From Methanobacteriota archaeon (GTDB lineage: Archaea; Thermoplasmatota; Thermoplasmata; RBG-16-68-12), in assembly GCA_005878325.1 (NCBI GenBank), contig VBMR01000054.1, positions 1 to 18,606 on the forward strand: a stretch of 18,606 bases of DNA, given 5' to 3'. Numbering within the stretch: the first letter of the stretch is position 1; each line of letters opens with the position of its first letter. A program made the position numbers and the translations under genes. The notes under the pieces were generated by a model. That model saw only the letters and a program-made list of their open reading frames with translations. It was not told the DNA's origin and searched no databases. Shown here piece by piece: positions 1-6,000 of the stretch.

Positions 1-682
1 TCGCCTGGGGCCCCGCCTGCTGCCCGACCGTCGCATCGATGACGAGGAAGCGTTCGTCCGCCTGGACCGCCTTCGCGACCGCCTCGATCTCCTGGATGAG
101 GTCCGGCTCCAGCGCGTGCCGTCCCGAGGAATCGACGAGGACCACGTCGACCGCCTCGAGGGCCTTGACGCCGGCCTTTGCGATCTTCGTCGCGTCCTTC
201 ACTTCGGGGTCGCCATAGAACGAGGCGTTGATCTGTCCCCCGAGCTGCTTGAGCTGGTCGTACGCCGCGGGCCGATGGACGTCCGCCGCAACCAGGCCGA
301 CACTGAGCCCTTTCTTCTGGAAGTATTTCGCCAGCTTCCCGGCGGTGGTGGTCTTGCCCTGACCGTACAGACCGACGAGGAGGATTCGCTGCTTCTGCAG
401 CGGCACCTCGCGGGTGGTCCCGAGGATCTTGACAAGTTCCTCGTAGATGATGCGGACCACGTGCTCTCGCGGGCTCATCCCCGCCGGCGGCTTCTCGTCG
501 AGGGCGCGCCCCTGCAATCCCCGGGTGATGGACAGGGCCAGCTGGACGTTGACGTCGGCGAGGATCAGGGCGCGCTGGATGTCGCGGACGATCTCCTTGA
601 TGAGCGACTCGTCCACGTAACTGGCGCCCGCGATCTTGCGCAGAGCCTCGCGGAGGGAACCGCCAAGCTTCTCGAGAACCAT
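1..682 (-). CDS. srp54: Signal recognition particle GTPase SRP54 (N-terminal 227 residues, cut by window edge)
   Basis: The reading frame runs from an ATG at 682 off the left end of the window. SRP54 binds 7S RNA and signal peptides and targets ribosomes to the membrane with its receptor FtsY. Residues 1-88 form the helical N domain. The G domain follows, with the P-loop GLYGQGKTTT (about 104-113), the DVHRPAAYDQL motif (134-144), the G3-region VDSSGRH (183-189) and DATVGQQA (216-223). The usual forms are GLQGSGKTTT and DTAGR, so this copy has Tyr and Gln in the P-loop and DSSGR at G3; the invariant Gly, Lys and Thr are kept. The TKxD motif and M domain lie outside the window. A GGTG is 8 nt before the ATG. 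The family call is secure. FtsY is the main alternative, but the short N domain with no acidic extension favours SRP54. Confidence 0.93.
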   Translation of the reverse strand, partial: MVLEKLGGSLREALRKIAGASYVDESLIKEIVRDIQRALILADVNVQLALSITRGLQGRALDEKPPAGMSPREHVVRIIYEELVKILGTTREVPLQKQRILLVGLYGQGKTTTAGKLAKYFQKKGLSVGLVAADVHRPAAYDQLKQLGGQINASFYGDPEVKDATKIAKAGVKALEAVDVVLVDSSGRHALEPDLIQEIEAVAKAVQADERFLVIDATVGQQAGPQA

Positions 683-765
683 CCAAGAACACCAAAGGTC
701 GCAGGGACGTTAAGGTTCGTGTGCGATCGAACGCCGATTACGCATCGAATCAAAAAGGGAAGGGA

Positions 766-813
766 GGGCTAGCCTTGTCAGAAGGGATGGGATGCACTCT
801 AACGAACTAGCCC
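766..813 (-). other. Two-part hairpin in the presumed srp54 leader
   Basis: In the minus-strand RNA, GGGCTAG (807-813) pairs with CTAGCCC (766-772). Inside it, GTTAGA (798-803) pairs with TCTGAC (777-782), giving 7 + 6 bp separated by an internal loop. The inner helix has a G-U wobble when read as minus-strand RNA but a C-A mismatch as plus-strand RNA, which favours a minus-strand transcript. A competing 5-bp hairpin (810-814 with 824-828) shares the GGGC strand, so the two are mutually exclusive. No known RNA family was recognised. Confidence 0.4.
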
Positions 814-844
814 GAAATTCCCCCGGGCTTGTATTCAAAGTATC

Positions 845-852
845 ATATTTAA
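845..852 (-). promoter_or_regulatory. TATA-like box, probable srp54 promoter
   Basis: The minus strand reads TTAAATAT within the only strongly AT-rich patch of the 683-944 gap. A start about 25 nt downstream would fall near 823, giving srp54 an unusually long leader of about 140 nt. I see no ORF in this gap and no recognisable tRNA or C/D-box RNA. Confidence 0.4.
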
Positions 853-944
853 GCCTTTGTAAAGACGCCGATGGGAATGATTACCGTTCTTGGAGGGGTG
901 GTTCGCAGGCACGCCCGCGGGCCCTATGGAAGGACGATCTGAGG

Positions 945-1808
945 CTACAAATAGCCCGACTTTTGGAGGGTCATGAGGTCATCCGTCGACAGCTTTTCGC
1001 CTTTCTTGAAGCGCTCGAAAATCAACTCCGCCTCCTTCTTCGCGTCGACCTCCTCGGCGGCCGCCTCGGGCACCCCGCGGCTCTTCATCCAGATGCCGTG
1101 GATGATCTTGTCGTAGTCGTGGACCTGCCGGATCCGGTCGATGTGCTTGCGGTGCTCCTCGTCCGCGAGCATCTTCGTCTTGATGAATTCCTCCTGCGCC
1201 CGGTCCGCTTCCCGCCGCAGCGCGTCGCCTTTCTCGTACAGGGCGGTCATCTGGTCGTGTTCCGCCTGGGCCTTTTCCGCCAATTCCGAGACCTGGCGGT
1301 GGGCCTCCTCGGCGAGGTCCCGGGCGGACGTCAGCTCCTCCTTCATCTTCCGGACGTCCTCGTTCTCCTCGAGGGACCGCTCGAGCTTCTTCATCTCCCC
1401 TTGGAGCCGCTGGATCTCGTCGATCAGGGCGCGCTCCTTGTCCACGCTCAGGACGGAGGTCATCTGCTTGAATTCGAGCCGCTTCACCTCCTGCTGCAGC
1501 TTCCCCAGGGGGATGGCTCCCCGCGGGAGCTTCCGCCGCTTCAGCTCGGTCAGGTGATCCTGAAGTTCATTCACCCGGCGGTTGTGCTTGTCCCGTTCTT
1601 CCTTGGCGGTCCGGACGGCCGCGTTCAGCTCGTCCCGCTGGATCCGGTGTTGCGTCGCCTCGTCGACGAGCGCGCGGACCTGGCCGTTCAGGGCGTCCCG
1701 CTTCTCGACCCATTCCCGCGTCTTGTCGTTCAGATCGTCGCGTCGCCGGCGATGCCGTTCCGCTTCCTGGTTTTCTCGCTCCCGCTTCAGTTGCAACTCA
1801 TCCAGCAA
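945..1808 (-). CDS. Archaeal coiled-coil protein, COG1340-like, function unknown
   Basis: A protein of about 287 residues, almost wholly alpha-helical and very rich in Lys, Arg, Glu and Gln. Long heptad-like stretches cover most of it, interrupted by a Pro/Gly hinge (KLPRGAIPLG) in the first half. A compact, less charged C-terminal end carries DYDKIIHGIWMKSRGVPEAA and finishes LMTLQKSGYL. This is the pattern of widespread archaeal coiled-coil proteins grouped as COG1340, whose role is not established. The frame is open to a GTG at 1889 and has an ATG at 1856. However, a TATA-like box (1855-1862) lies over that segment, so I prefer the TTG at 1808, which gives MLDELQLKRERE and has a purine-rich AGAGGG a few nt upstream. 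There is no signal peptide or membrane segment. It is divergent from the small TPR gene. Confidence 0.8.
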   Translation of the reverse strand: MLDELQLKRERENQEAERHRRRRDDLNDKTREWVEKRDALNGQVRALVDEATQHRIQRDELNAAVRTAKEERDKHNRRVNELQDHLTELKRRKLPRGAIPLGKLQQEVKRLEFKQMTSVLSVDKERALIDEIQRLQGEMKKLERSLEENEDVRKMKEELTSARDLAEEAHRQVSELAEKAQAEHDQMTALYEKGDALRREADRAQEEFIKTKMLADEEHRKHIDRIRQVHDYDKIIHGIWMKSRGVPEAAAEEVDAKKEAELIFERFKKGEKLSTDDLMTLQKSGYL

Positions 1809-1854
1809 AGTGACCCTCTTGCGCGCCGGTAATGGTTGCGAAGTTTCGCACGCC

Positions 1855-1862
1855 ATATAAAA
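1855..1862 (-). promoter_or_regulatory. TATA box for the coiled-coil gene
   Basis: The minus strand reads TTTTATAT. Transcription would begin near 1830-1835, about 25 nt before the TTG at 1808 and downstream of the upstream GTG and ATG candidates. It therefore supports the shorter protein. Confidence 0.6.
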
Positions 1863-1989
1863 CTTCCCGCTGGAGTCTCGGGCCTCCACAGGAGTCCGGA
1901 CGCCATCGAGGTCGTAAGCTCAAATAGCATCTCGCGAATGTATTCCGGGGTTTCGTGGGGTCGGCGCCGTCGCCCGGGAGAGGGGTTCG

Positions 1990-2298
1990 ATGGCGCTTGC
2001 TCGTTGGGACTCGGTGGAGGGCTCCTTCATGACGTACGTCGAGCGGCCGGAGACGGCCATGCTTGTGAGGCAACGACTGGCGGAGAACGCGGACGACGTA
2101 GACGCCTTGTTCGTCCTCGCGGCGATGGAGGTACAGGAAGGCCGTGTCGTGGAAGGCCTCCGGATCCTGGACTACGTATTGCACCTCGCCCCGGCCTATC
2201 CAGGAGGATGGCGGTTCAAGGCGTCCCTGCACCGGATGACGGGGGACGTCGAAGGGGAAGAGGCCGCCTGGGAGCGGGCAGACGAGTCCGAGGAATGA
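1990..2298 (+). CDS. Small TPR-like protein
   Basis: A 102-residue protein starting at an ATG with GAGAGGGG just upstream. After an N-terminal segment of about 16 residues there are two degenerate tetratricopeptide-like helical hairpins. Residues about 37-70 (DALFVLAAMEVQEGRVVEGL, then a second helix ending HLAPA) keep the small residue, Gly, Ala and Pro spacing of a TPR. Residues about 71-98 (YPGGWRFKASLHRMTGD onward) start a second unit. TPRs mediate protein-protein contacts; no partner is evident. It converges on glyA with 47 nt between stops and diverges from the coiled-coil gene. An internal ATG at codon 14 is an alternative start. I saw no clear TATA box for it. Confidence 0.65.
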   Translation: MALARWDSVEGSFMTYVERPETAMLVRQRLAENADDVDALFVLAAMEVQEGRVVEGLRILDYVLHLAPAYPGGWRFKASLHRMTGDVEGEEAAWERADESEE

Positions 2299-2345
2299 CC
2301 GCGTCCGTCACCCCGTCGAGCGGATCTTAGAAAAACCGCCCAGAC

Positions 2346-3623
2346 CTACATGATCCGCCAGCGGCGGTGCGCCTCGGCGTCCTTCGTGAAGCAGTAGTGG
2401 ACCGTGTTGAATTCCGACCGCATCGCGGCGACGTCCTCCGCCACCGCCGCGGGGGCGTCCCCCTTCACGACGACCCGCGCGATGAGGTCCGCGACCTCCC
2501 GCATCTGGGCCTCTTTCATCCCGAGGCGCGTGAGTTCCTGCGTCCCGAGCCGCACCCCGGACGGCTTGACCGGCGACGTGTCCCACGGAAGGAGGTTCTT
2601 GTTCGTGATGATGTTCGCCTTCTCCAGGTCCGCGGCGGCCTTCGCCCCGCCCCCCTGCGCCGCGACATCCGTGGCGAGGGCATGGCTCTCCGTGAACCCG
2701 TGGCGCTCCGCGAGGACCTTCACCCCCCGTTCGTGCAGGGCTTGGCCTAGGGCCTTTGCGTTGCGGACGATCTGCGCGGCGTAGTCGCGGCCGAACGCGA
2801 GGCATTCGGCGAGGGTGACGCCGAGGGCCGCCAGGGAATGGAGATGATGGTTCGATACGACCCCGGGGAAGACGGCCCGCTGGAGCCGCTTCACGAACTT
2901 GTCGTCCTGGGAATCGGAGAGGAGGATGCCGTGCTGCGGCCCGGGGAGCGTCTTGTGCGTCGAGCCCGTGAGGACGTCGGCCCCCTCATGGAGCGGGTCC
3001 TGGAATTGTCCGCCGGCGATCAGGCCCATTACGTGGGCGCCGTCGTACCAGACATGGCAGTCCGCCTCCTGGAAGGCGTCTTGCAGTTCCCGGAGGGGCG
3101 TCGGGAACAGGAACACGCTCTGTCCGAACGCGGCGACCTTCGGCTTCACGAGCCGGAGGAGCTTCGCGGTCCCGTCCACGTCGATGTTCATCCGGTCGAC
3201 GTCGAACGGATAGTTCACGTTGTTCACGCCGCGCAAGCCGGCGGCCCCGAACTTCGCGGAGCTGATGTGGGCACCATGGCTCAGGGCCACCGAGGTCATG
3301 ATGTCGCCCGGCTCGAGGAGGGCGAAGTACACGGCCATGTTGGCGACGGTCCCGCTGATCGGCCGAGGGTCCGCATGGCGCACGCGGAAGATCCGCTTCA
3401 TCAGGTCGATGACCCGATCCTCCACTTCGTCGACGTAGGTGTTCCCCTGGTAGTACCGTTCGTGCGGCAGTCCCTCCGCATACCGGTCGCCGAAGTCCGT
3501 CAGGAGCATCTCCCGCGCCATCGGGCTGATGACGTTCTCCGAGGCGATCATTGGGAGAGACTTCGAGAACCAGGCATGGTGGCGGTCCACCTGCTCGTTG
3601 AGGAAGGCGACGTGCTCGTCCAT
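2346..3623 (-). CDS. glyA: Serine hydroxymethyltransferase
   Basis: A 425-residue PLP enzyme that interconverts serine and glycine while charging a pterin carrier with a one-carbon unit. In archaea the carrier may be tetrahydrofolate or tetrahydromethanopterin; the sequence alone does not decide. The N-terminal IASEN motif (26-30), RYYQGNTYVDEVE (57-69) and SGT (90-92) are present. The Asp expected to contact the pyridine nitrogen is in YDGAHVMG (D194, H197). The PLP lysine is K224 in GSTHKTLPGPQ, and the GPQ after it resembles archaeal family members. The length is normal. The ATG at 3623 is about 10 nt downstream of the expected start from the TATA box at 3656-3662. The gene lies downstream of mat on the same strand, separated by a hairpin and its own promoter. 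Confidence 0.95.
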   Translation of the reverse strand: MDEHVAFLNEQVDRHHAWFSKSLPMIASENVISPMAREMLLTDFGDRYAEGLPHERYYQGNTYVDEVEDRVIDLMKRIFRVRHADPRPISGTVANMAVYFALLEPGDIMTSVALSHGAHISSAKFGAAGLRGVNNVNYPFDVDRMNIDVDGTAKLLRLVKPKVAAFGQSVFLFPTPLRELQDAFQEADCHVWYDGAHVMGLIAGGQFQDPLHEGADVLTGSTHKTLPGPQHGILLSDSQDDKFVKRLQRAVFPGVVSNHHLHSLAALGVTLAECLAFGRDYAAQIVRNAKALGQALHERGVKVLAERHGFTESHALATDVAAQGGGAKAAADLEKANIITNKNLLPWDTSPVKPSGVRLGTQELTRLGMKEAQMREVADLIARVVVKGDAPAAVAEDVAAMRSEFNTVHYCFTKDAEAHRRWRIM

Positions 3624-3655
3624 CCGAAAACCGCATGAGACAAGCGGGCGACCGG

Positions 3656-3662
3656 ATAAATA
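3656..3662 (-). promoter_or_regulatory. TATA box for glyA
   Basis: The minus strand reads TATTTAT, with its centre about 36 nt before the glyA ATG. This implies a start near 3633 and a leader of only about 10 nt. Confidence 0.55.
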
Positions 3663-3665
3663 CGT

Positions 3666-3684
3666 TGAGCCGTGCCCGGGCTCA
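3666..3684 (-). terminator. Hairpin overlapping the mat stop codon
   Basis: TGAGCC and GGCTCA form a perfect 6-bp stem with a 7-nt loop, and the mat TGA stop is the first part of the stem. It lies just upstream of the T-containing glyA TATA box. It could mark the mat 3' end; the T-tract is weak, so this is tentative. Confidence 0.3.
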
Positions 3685-4878
3685 GAAGCAACGGGCCTTG
3701 CCCTGGACGATCCGGTCCGTGAGCTTGTAGATGTTCTCGAGCTCCGAGTCGATTACGCCCTCCGCGTCCTTTTGGATCGACTTGAGGTTCGTGCCCTTCT
3801 CCGGGATGATCTGCGCGGTCGCGGCCTGCGGGTCATCGATCGGCTTGCCGATCTGGGACACAATCCGCACCCAGACCTCTTTCACCTTCCCGGCGTTCTC
3901 CCGCACGATCCGGTCCGCGATGTCGAACGAGAGGATGTTGTACAGCTTGCCCACATGGGTCACGGGATTCTTCCCGGCCGCGGCCTCCATGGACATCGGC
4001 CGATACGGCGTGATGAGGCCACTGACCCGGTTTCCGCGGCCGACGCTCCCATCGTCGCCATTCTCCCACGACAGGCCCGTCACGGTCAGGTAGAAAATTC
4101 CGGCGTCGTAGTTGTCGCCTGTGTTGATGTCCACCTTCACGCCGCGATCCGTGTACTTGACCGCGTTGTCGAGGAGCCGCTCCCGGAGCTCTTGGATGAC
4201 GCCCTTGTAGTGGTCCTTGTCCGGCACATACTTGTCGACGAGCGCGGCCGCGACCGTGAGCCGCATCTCGTCCCCGTGCCGGACGCCCATGACCTTGATG
4301 TCCTGCCCGACCTCCTTCAGGTCCTTCTTCAGCGGGCCGTTGATCAACTCCTCGGTCTTGAGCGTGACCGTCTCGAGTTCGGAGAAGGGGGCGAAGCCGA
4401 CGCCAAAGGAGGTGTCGTTCGCGAGCGCCTTCTGCGTGTCGTACAGGCCGCGCAGGTCCACGGACCCGTGGCCGATCTTGCAGTCCAGGATGACGTCCGC
4501 GTCGACGTTCAGGTTCGTGCAAGTCTTCGTGAGGTAGTCGTGAGCGGCCTGGATCGCCGTCGTGCGGTAGGGCAGCCTCTCGCCGTTCACGTTCGTCGTG
4601 GCGCGGCCGACGAGGAGGATGTACGCCGGCTCGAGGAAGACGCCCCCGCCGAACTTCGGGGCGCTCTGGCCGCCGACGACCTCCACCTGGTCCGTGTTGT
4701 GGTGGAGGATCCGGCCGAAGCGCTTCAGGTACATCTTGCACAAGGCGACGGAGACGCTCTCCGCGAGCCCGTCGGCGATACTGTCCGGGTGCCCGATTCC
4801 CTTGCGCTCGACGATCTCGTCGCCCTGCTCCTCGATCGGCGTGTGGACGAGTTCCTCGACAAAGATGTGGCGGGACAC
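3682..4878 (-). CDS. mat: Archaeal-type methionine adenosyltransferase (S-adenosylmethionine synthetase)
   Basis: A 398-residue enzyme that makes S-adenosylmethionine from methionine and ATP. It belongs to the archaeal family, which is only distantly related to bacterial MetK. Recognisable segments are ERKGIGHPDSIADGLAE (24-40), HHNTDQVEVVGGQSAPKFGG (59-78), GHGSVDLRGLYDT, RHGDEMRLTVAAALVDKYVP, and near the C-terminal third SGLITPYRPMSMEAAAGKNP followed by HVGKLYNILS. The start is a GTG at 4878 preceded by a perfect GGAGG at 6-nt spacing. The frame is open further upstream to 5028, but that extension crosses the TATA box and does not resemble the family, so it is excluded. It lies upstream of glyA on the same strand and is divergent from an HTH-CBS regulator. 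Confidence 0.95.
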   Translation of the reverse strand: MSRHIFVEELVHTPIEEQGDEIVERKGIGHPDSIADGLAESVSVALCKMYLKRFGRILHHNTDQVEVVGGQSAPKFGGGVFLEPAYILLVGRATTNVNGERLPYRTTAIQAAHDYLTKTCTNLNVDADVILDCKIGHGSVDLRGLYDTQKALANDTSFGVGFAPFSELETVTLKTEELINGPLKKDLKEVGQDIKVMGVRHGDEMRLTVAAALVDKYVPDKDHYKGVIQELRERLLDNAVKYTDRGVKVDINTGDNYDAGIFYLTVTGLSWENGDDGSVGRGNRVSGLITPYRPMSMEAAAGKNPVTHVGKLYNILSFDIADRIVRENAGKVKEVWVRIVSQIGKPIDDPQAATAQIIPEKGTNLKSIQKDAEGVIDSELENIYKLTDRIVQGKARCF

Positions 4879-4884
4879 GGAAGG

Positions 4885-4889
4885 CCTCC
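4885..4889 (-). promoter_or_regulatory. Shine-Dalgarno site that fixes the mat start
   Basis: GGAGG lies 6 nt before the GTG at 4878 and decides the start over the longer open frame. Confidence 0.75.
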
Positions 4890-4918
4890 GGACCGTACCC
4901 GCGTGGATGCCGGGGTCC

Positions 4919-4928
4919 CTATATGGTT
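4919..4928 (-). promoter_or_regulatory. TATA box for mat
   Basis: The minus strand reads AACCATATAG, with the CATATA core at 4920-4925. A start about 25 nt downstream falls near 4897, leaving a leader of about 20 nt that just contains the ribosome site. Confidence 0.55.
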
Positions 4929-5006
4929 TTTGTCGCCCGACTCGCGGCGATCGATCCTTCGCTGACCAGGGCGACGGACGATGAGTAATATGCGACCAAA
5001 TCGAAA

Positions 5007-5025
5007 ATTCCGGAAGGAATATGTA
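5007..5025 (+). promoter_or_regulatory. Palindrome abutting the HTH-CBS promoter
   Basis: ATTCC and GGAAT (5007-5011, 5016-5020) flank GGAA, and TTCCGGAA (5008-5015) is an exact palindrome. It directly precedes the TATA-like AATATGTA (5018-5025). A start about 25 nt downstream would be at or next to the ATG at 5049, so the message may be leaderless. The site lies in the mat/regulator divergent region and is a plausible operator. Confidence 0.35.
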
Positions 5026-5048
5026 CATCCGCCTCCTTCCGTCCGGCG

Positions 5049-5609
5049 ATGATGCCGGATTTGGAGGAGATCCCCCGCCTCCGAAGGGCCTTGGGTCTCA
5101 CGCAGACCGCTGTCGCCCGCTTGGCCAACGTGAGCCAGTCGACCGTCGTCAAGGTCGAGAAGAAGCAGATGAACCCGTCCTACGACATCGTGAGGCGGCT
5201 GATGAACGCCCTCCAAGCGGAGTTCCGGCGGCAGGAGAAGAAGGCCCTCGTCGAACAGATCCAGAGTCGCAAGGTCCAATACGTCGAGGCGAAGCTGCCC
5301 CTCGCAAGCGCCGTGGAGGAGATGCGTCATTGGAAGTTCTCGCAGCTGCCCGTCATGCACAACGGCCATCCGGTCGGATCGATCTCGGACAAGGTGATCA
5401 ACAACCTGATCTTGGCAGGCCGGGACCCGAAAGACCTTGCGCGCATCCGCGTGGAGGAGGTCATGGACCCCGCGTTTCCTCAGGTCGACGGGAAGGCGCC
5501 CGTGGAGCTCGCAGCAAGCCTTCTGCGCCACTACGACGCGGTGCTGGTGACGGCGAAGGGCGAGGTCACCGGCATCGTGACGAAGTCGGACCTGATGAAG
5601 CTCCTGTGA
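5049..5609 (+). CDS. HTH transcriptional regulator with C-terminal paired CBS domains
   Basis: A 186-residue protein. Residues 6-57 are an XRE/lambda-repressor-like helix-turn-helix (LRRALGLTQTAVARLANVSQ, then STVVKVEKKQMNPSYDIVRR). Residues about 76-122 are the first CBS motif (SAVEEMRHWKFSQLPVM onward, GSISDKVI). Residues about 134-186 are the second (VEEVMDPAFPQV, then GEVTGIVTKSDLMKLL). This is the architecture of COG3620 archaeal regulators. A CBS pair usually binds an adenosyl ligand such as AMP, ATP or SAM. The gene diverges from mat across a 170-nt region holding both TATA boxes and a palindrome, so a methyl-metabolism signal is a reasonable but unproven ligand. The start is ATG 5049 or ATG 5052; there is no Shine-Dalgarno site, consistent with a leaderless message. 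Confidence 0.88.
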   Translation: MMPDLEEIPRLRRALGLTQTAVARLANVSQSTVVKVEKKQMNPSYDIVRRLMNALQAEFRRQEKKALVEQIQSRKVQYVEAKLPLASAVEEMRHWKFSQLPVMHNGHPVGSISDKVINNLILAGRDPKDLARIRVEEVMDPAFPQVDGKAPVELAASLLRHYDAVLVTAKGEVTGIVTKSDLMKLL

Positions 5610-5635
5610 ACGGTCGATTGCCAGAATAGTTTCAG

Positions 5636-5700
5636 GGAACCTCGTGTTATCGTTAAATAACGATAACACATTAGGTCCTCGACGACAAGGGCGGGGTTCC
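5636..5700 (+). promoter_or_regulatory. Nested stem structure upstream of the small gene
   Basis: GGAACCTC (5636-5643) can pair with GGGGTTCC (5693-5700) in plus-strand RNA: 8 bp with one U-G wobble. It encloses the palindrome 5644-5669. The 3' strand overlaps the only G-rich ribosome-site candidate, 4-10 nt before the ATG at 5704. If transcription starts at the TATA inside the palindrome, the 5' strand would not be in that message. The outer stem then matters only for read-through RNA from the upstream regulator gene. Confidence 0.35.
5644..5669 (+). promoter_or_regulatory. Perfect 26-bp inverted repeat centred on a TATA box (IR1)
   Basis: GTGTTATCGTTA, two A bases, then the exact reverse complement TAACGATAACAC. 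The centre reads TTAAATAA, a good archaeal TATA box whose expected start near 5682 gives the small gene a leader of about 20 nt. A dimer bound here would block TBP, so it looks like an operator. A 5' hairpin in read-through RNA is the alternative. Confidence 0.7.
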
Positions 5701-5703
5701 ACG

Positions 5704-5943
5704 ATGATGGTCGGCTGTGGCTACTGTGTGAAGACAATCCGGAACGGGCGCTACCTGTACTTCTGGCACTACGAGGACCGCAACGGTGGGAGAGATCAGG
5801 TCGAGGAGTACGTCGGGCCGGCCCGAGATCTGCGGGCCCGAGAAGAGGTGGCCCGGCGCGTTGCCGCGTACGCGGACCGAGCCCGGACCGAAATGACGCG
5901 GTTCGTCCGGATTGCCCAAGCCGAGTTGGCAGGAGGGCAGTGA
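5704..5943 (+). CDS. 79-residue hypothetical protein flanked by matching inverted repeats
   Basis: Not confidently recognised. The N-terminal half (GYCVKTIRNGRYLYFWHYED, then a GG turn and DQVEEYVGPA) looks like two or three beta-strands ending in a [Y]-[IV]-G-P motif. The C-terminal half (residues about 42-75) is one charged helix. A Tyr/Trp-rich strand pair followed by Y-[IV/L]-G is common at the N-terminus of some transposases and in small archaeal proteins of unknown role; this is resemblance only. There is no signal peptide. The start is taken as ATG 5704 (ATG 5707 also possible). The frame is open to a GTG at 5644, but that would translate IR1. The TGA stop is followed without a gap by the second inverted repeat. 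Coding composition resembles the neighbours. Confidence 0.6.
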   Translation: MMVGCGYCVKTIRNGRYLYFWHYEDRNGGRDQVEEYVGPARDLRAREEVARRVAAYADRARTEMTRFVRIAQAELAGGQ

Positions 5944-5971
5944 ACCGTTATCGTTAGCCGACGATAACGGT
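5944..5971. repeat. Perfect inverted repeat after the small gene (IR2)
   Basis: ACCGTTATCGT and ACGATAACGGT (11-bp arms, 6-nt spacer TAGCCG) begin one base after the stop codon of the small gene and end 29 nt before the convergent rnz stop. The inner arm GTTATCGT is shared with IR1. It could be a bidirectional terminator hairpin or a second binding site for the factor that reads IR1. Confidence 0.65.
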
Positions 5972-6000
5972 GGGCCTGAGCGTGCATTCGCCGGATGGGC

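Noticed and set aside
683..944. A possible tRNA, C/D-box RNA or SRP RNA in the gap right of srp54
   Set aside because: No cloverleaf, no paired C and D boxes, and it is too short for archaeal 7S RNA. Only the leader hairpins are supported.
792..1832. A 346-codon plus-strand frame opposite the coiled-coil gene
   Set aside because: Leu/Val/Asp-rich antisense of a Glu/Lys/Arg coiled coil; no ribosome site or domain.
3529..4965. A 478-codon plus-strand frame opposite mat
   Set aside because: Antisense shadow of a well-recognised enzyme; no family features of its own.
4879..5028. A 50-residue N-terminal extension of methionine adenosyltransferase
   Set aside because: GGAGG at perfect spacing before the GTG at 4878, a TATA box inside the extension, and no match to family N-termini.
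5644..5703. A GTG-initiated N-terminal extension of the small protein (20 extra residues)
   Set aside because: It would translate the palindrome and its TATA box; the start would precede the predicted transcription start.
5636..5971. IS200/IS605-type or other insertion element with hairpin ends
   Set aside because: The 79-residue product lacks an HUH/Y1 transposase motif and is too short; no target duplication is evident. It is kept only as an open question under the paired-palindrome finding.
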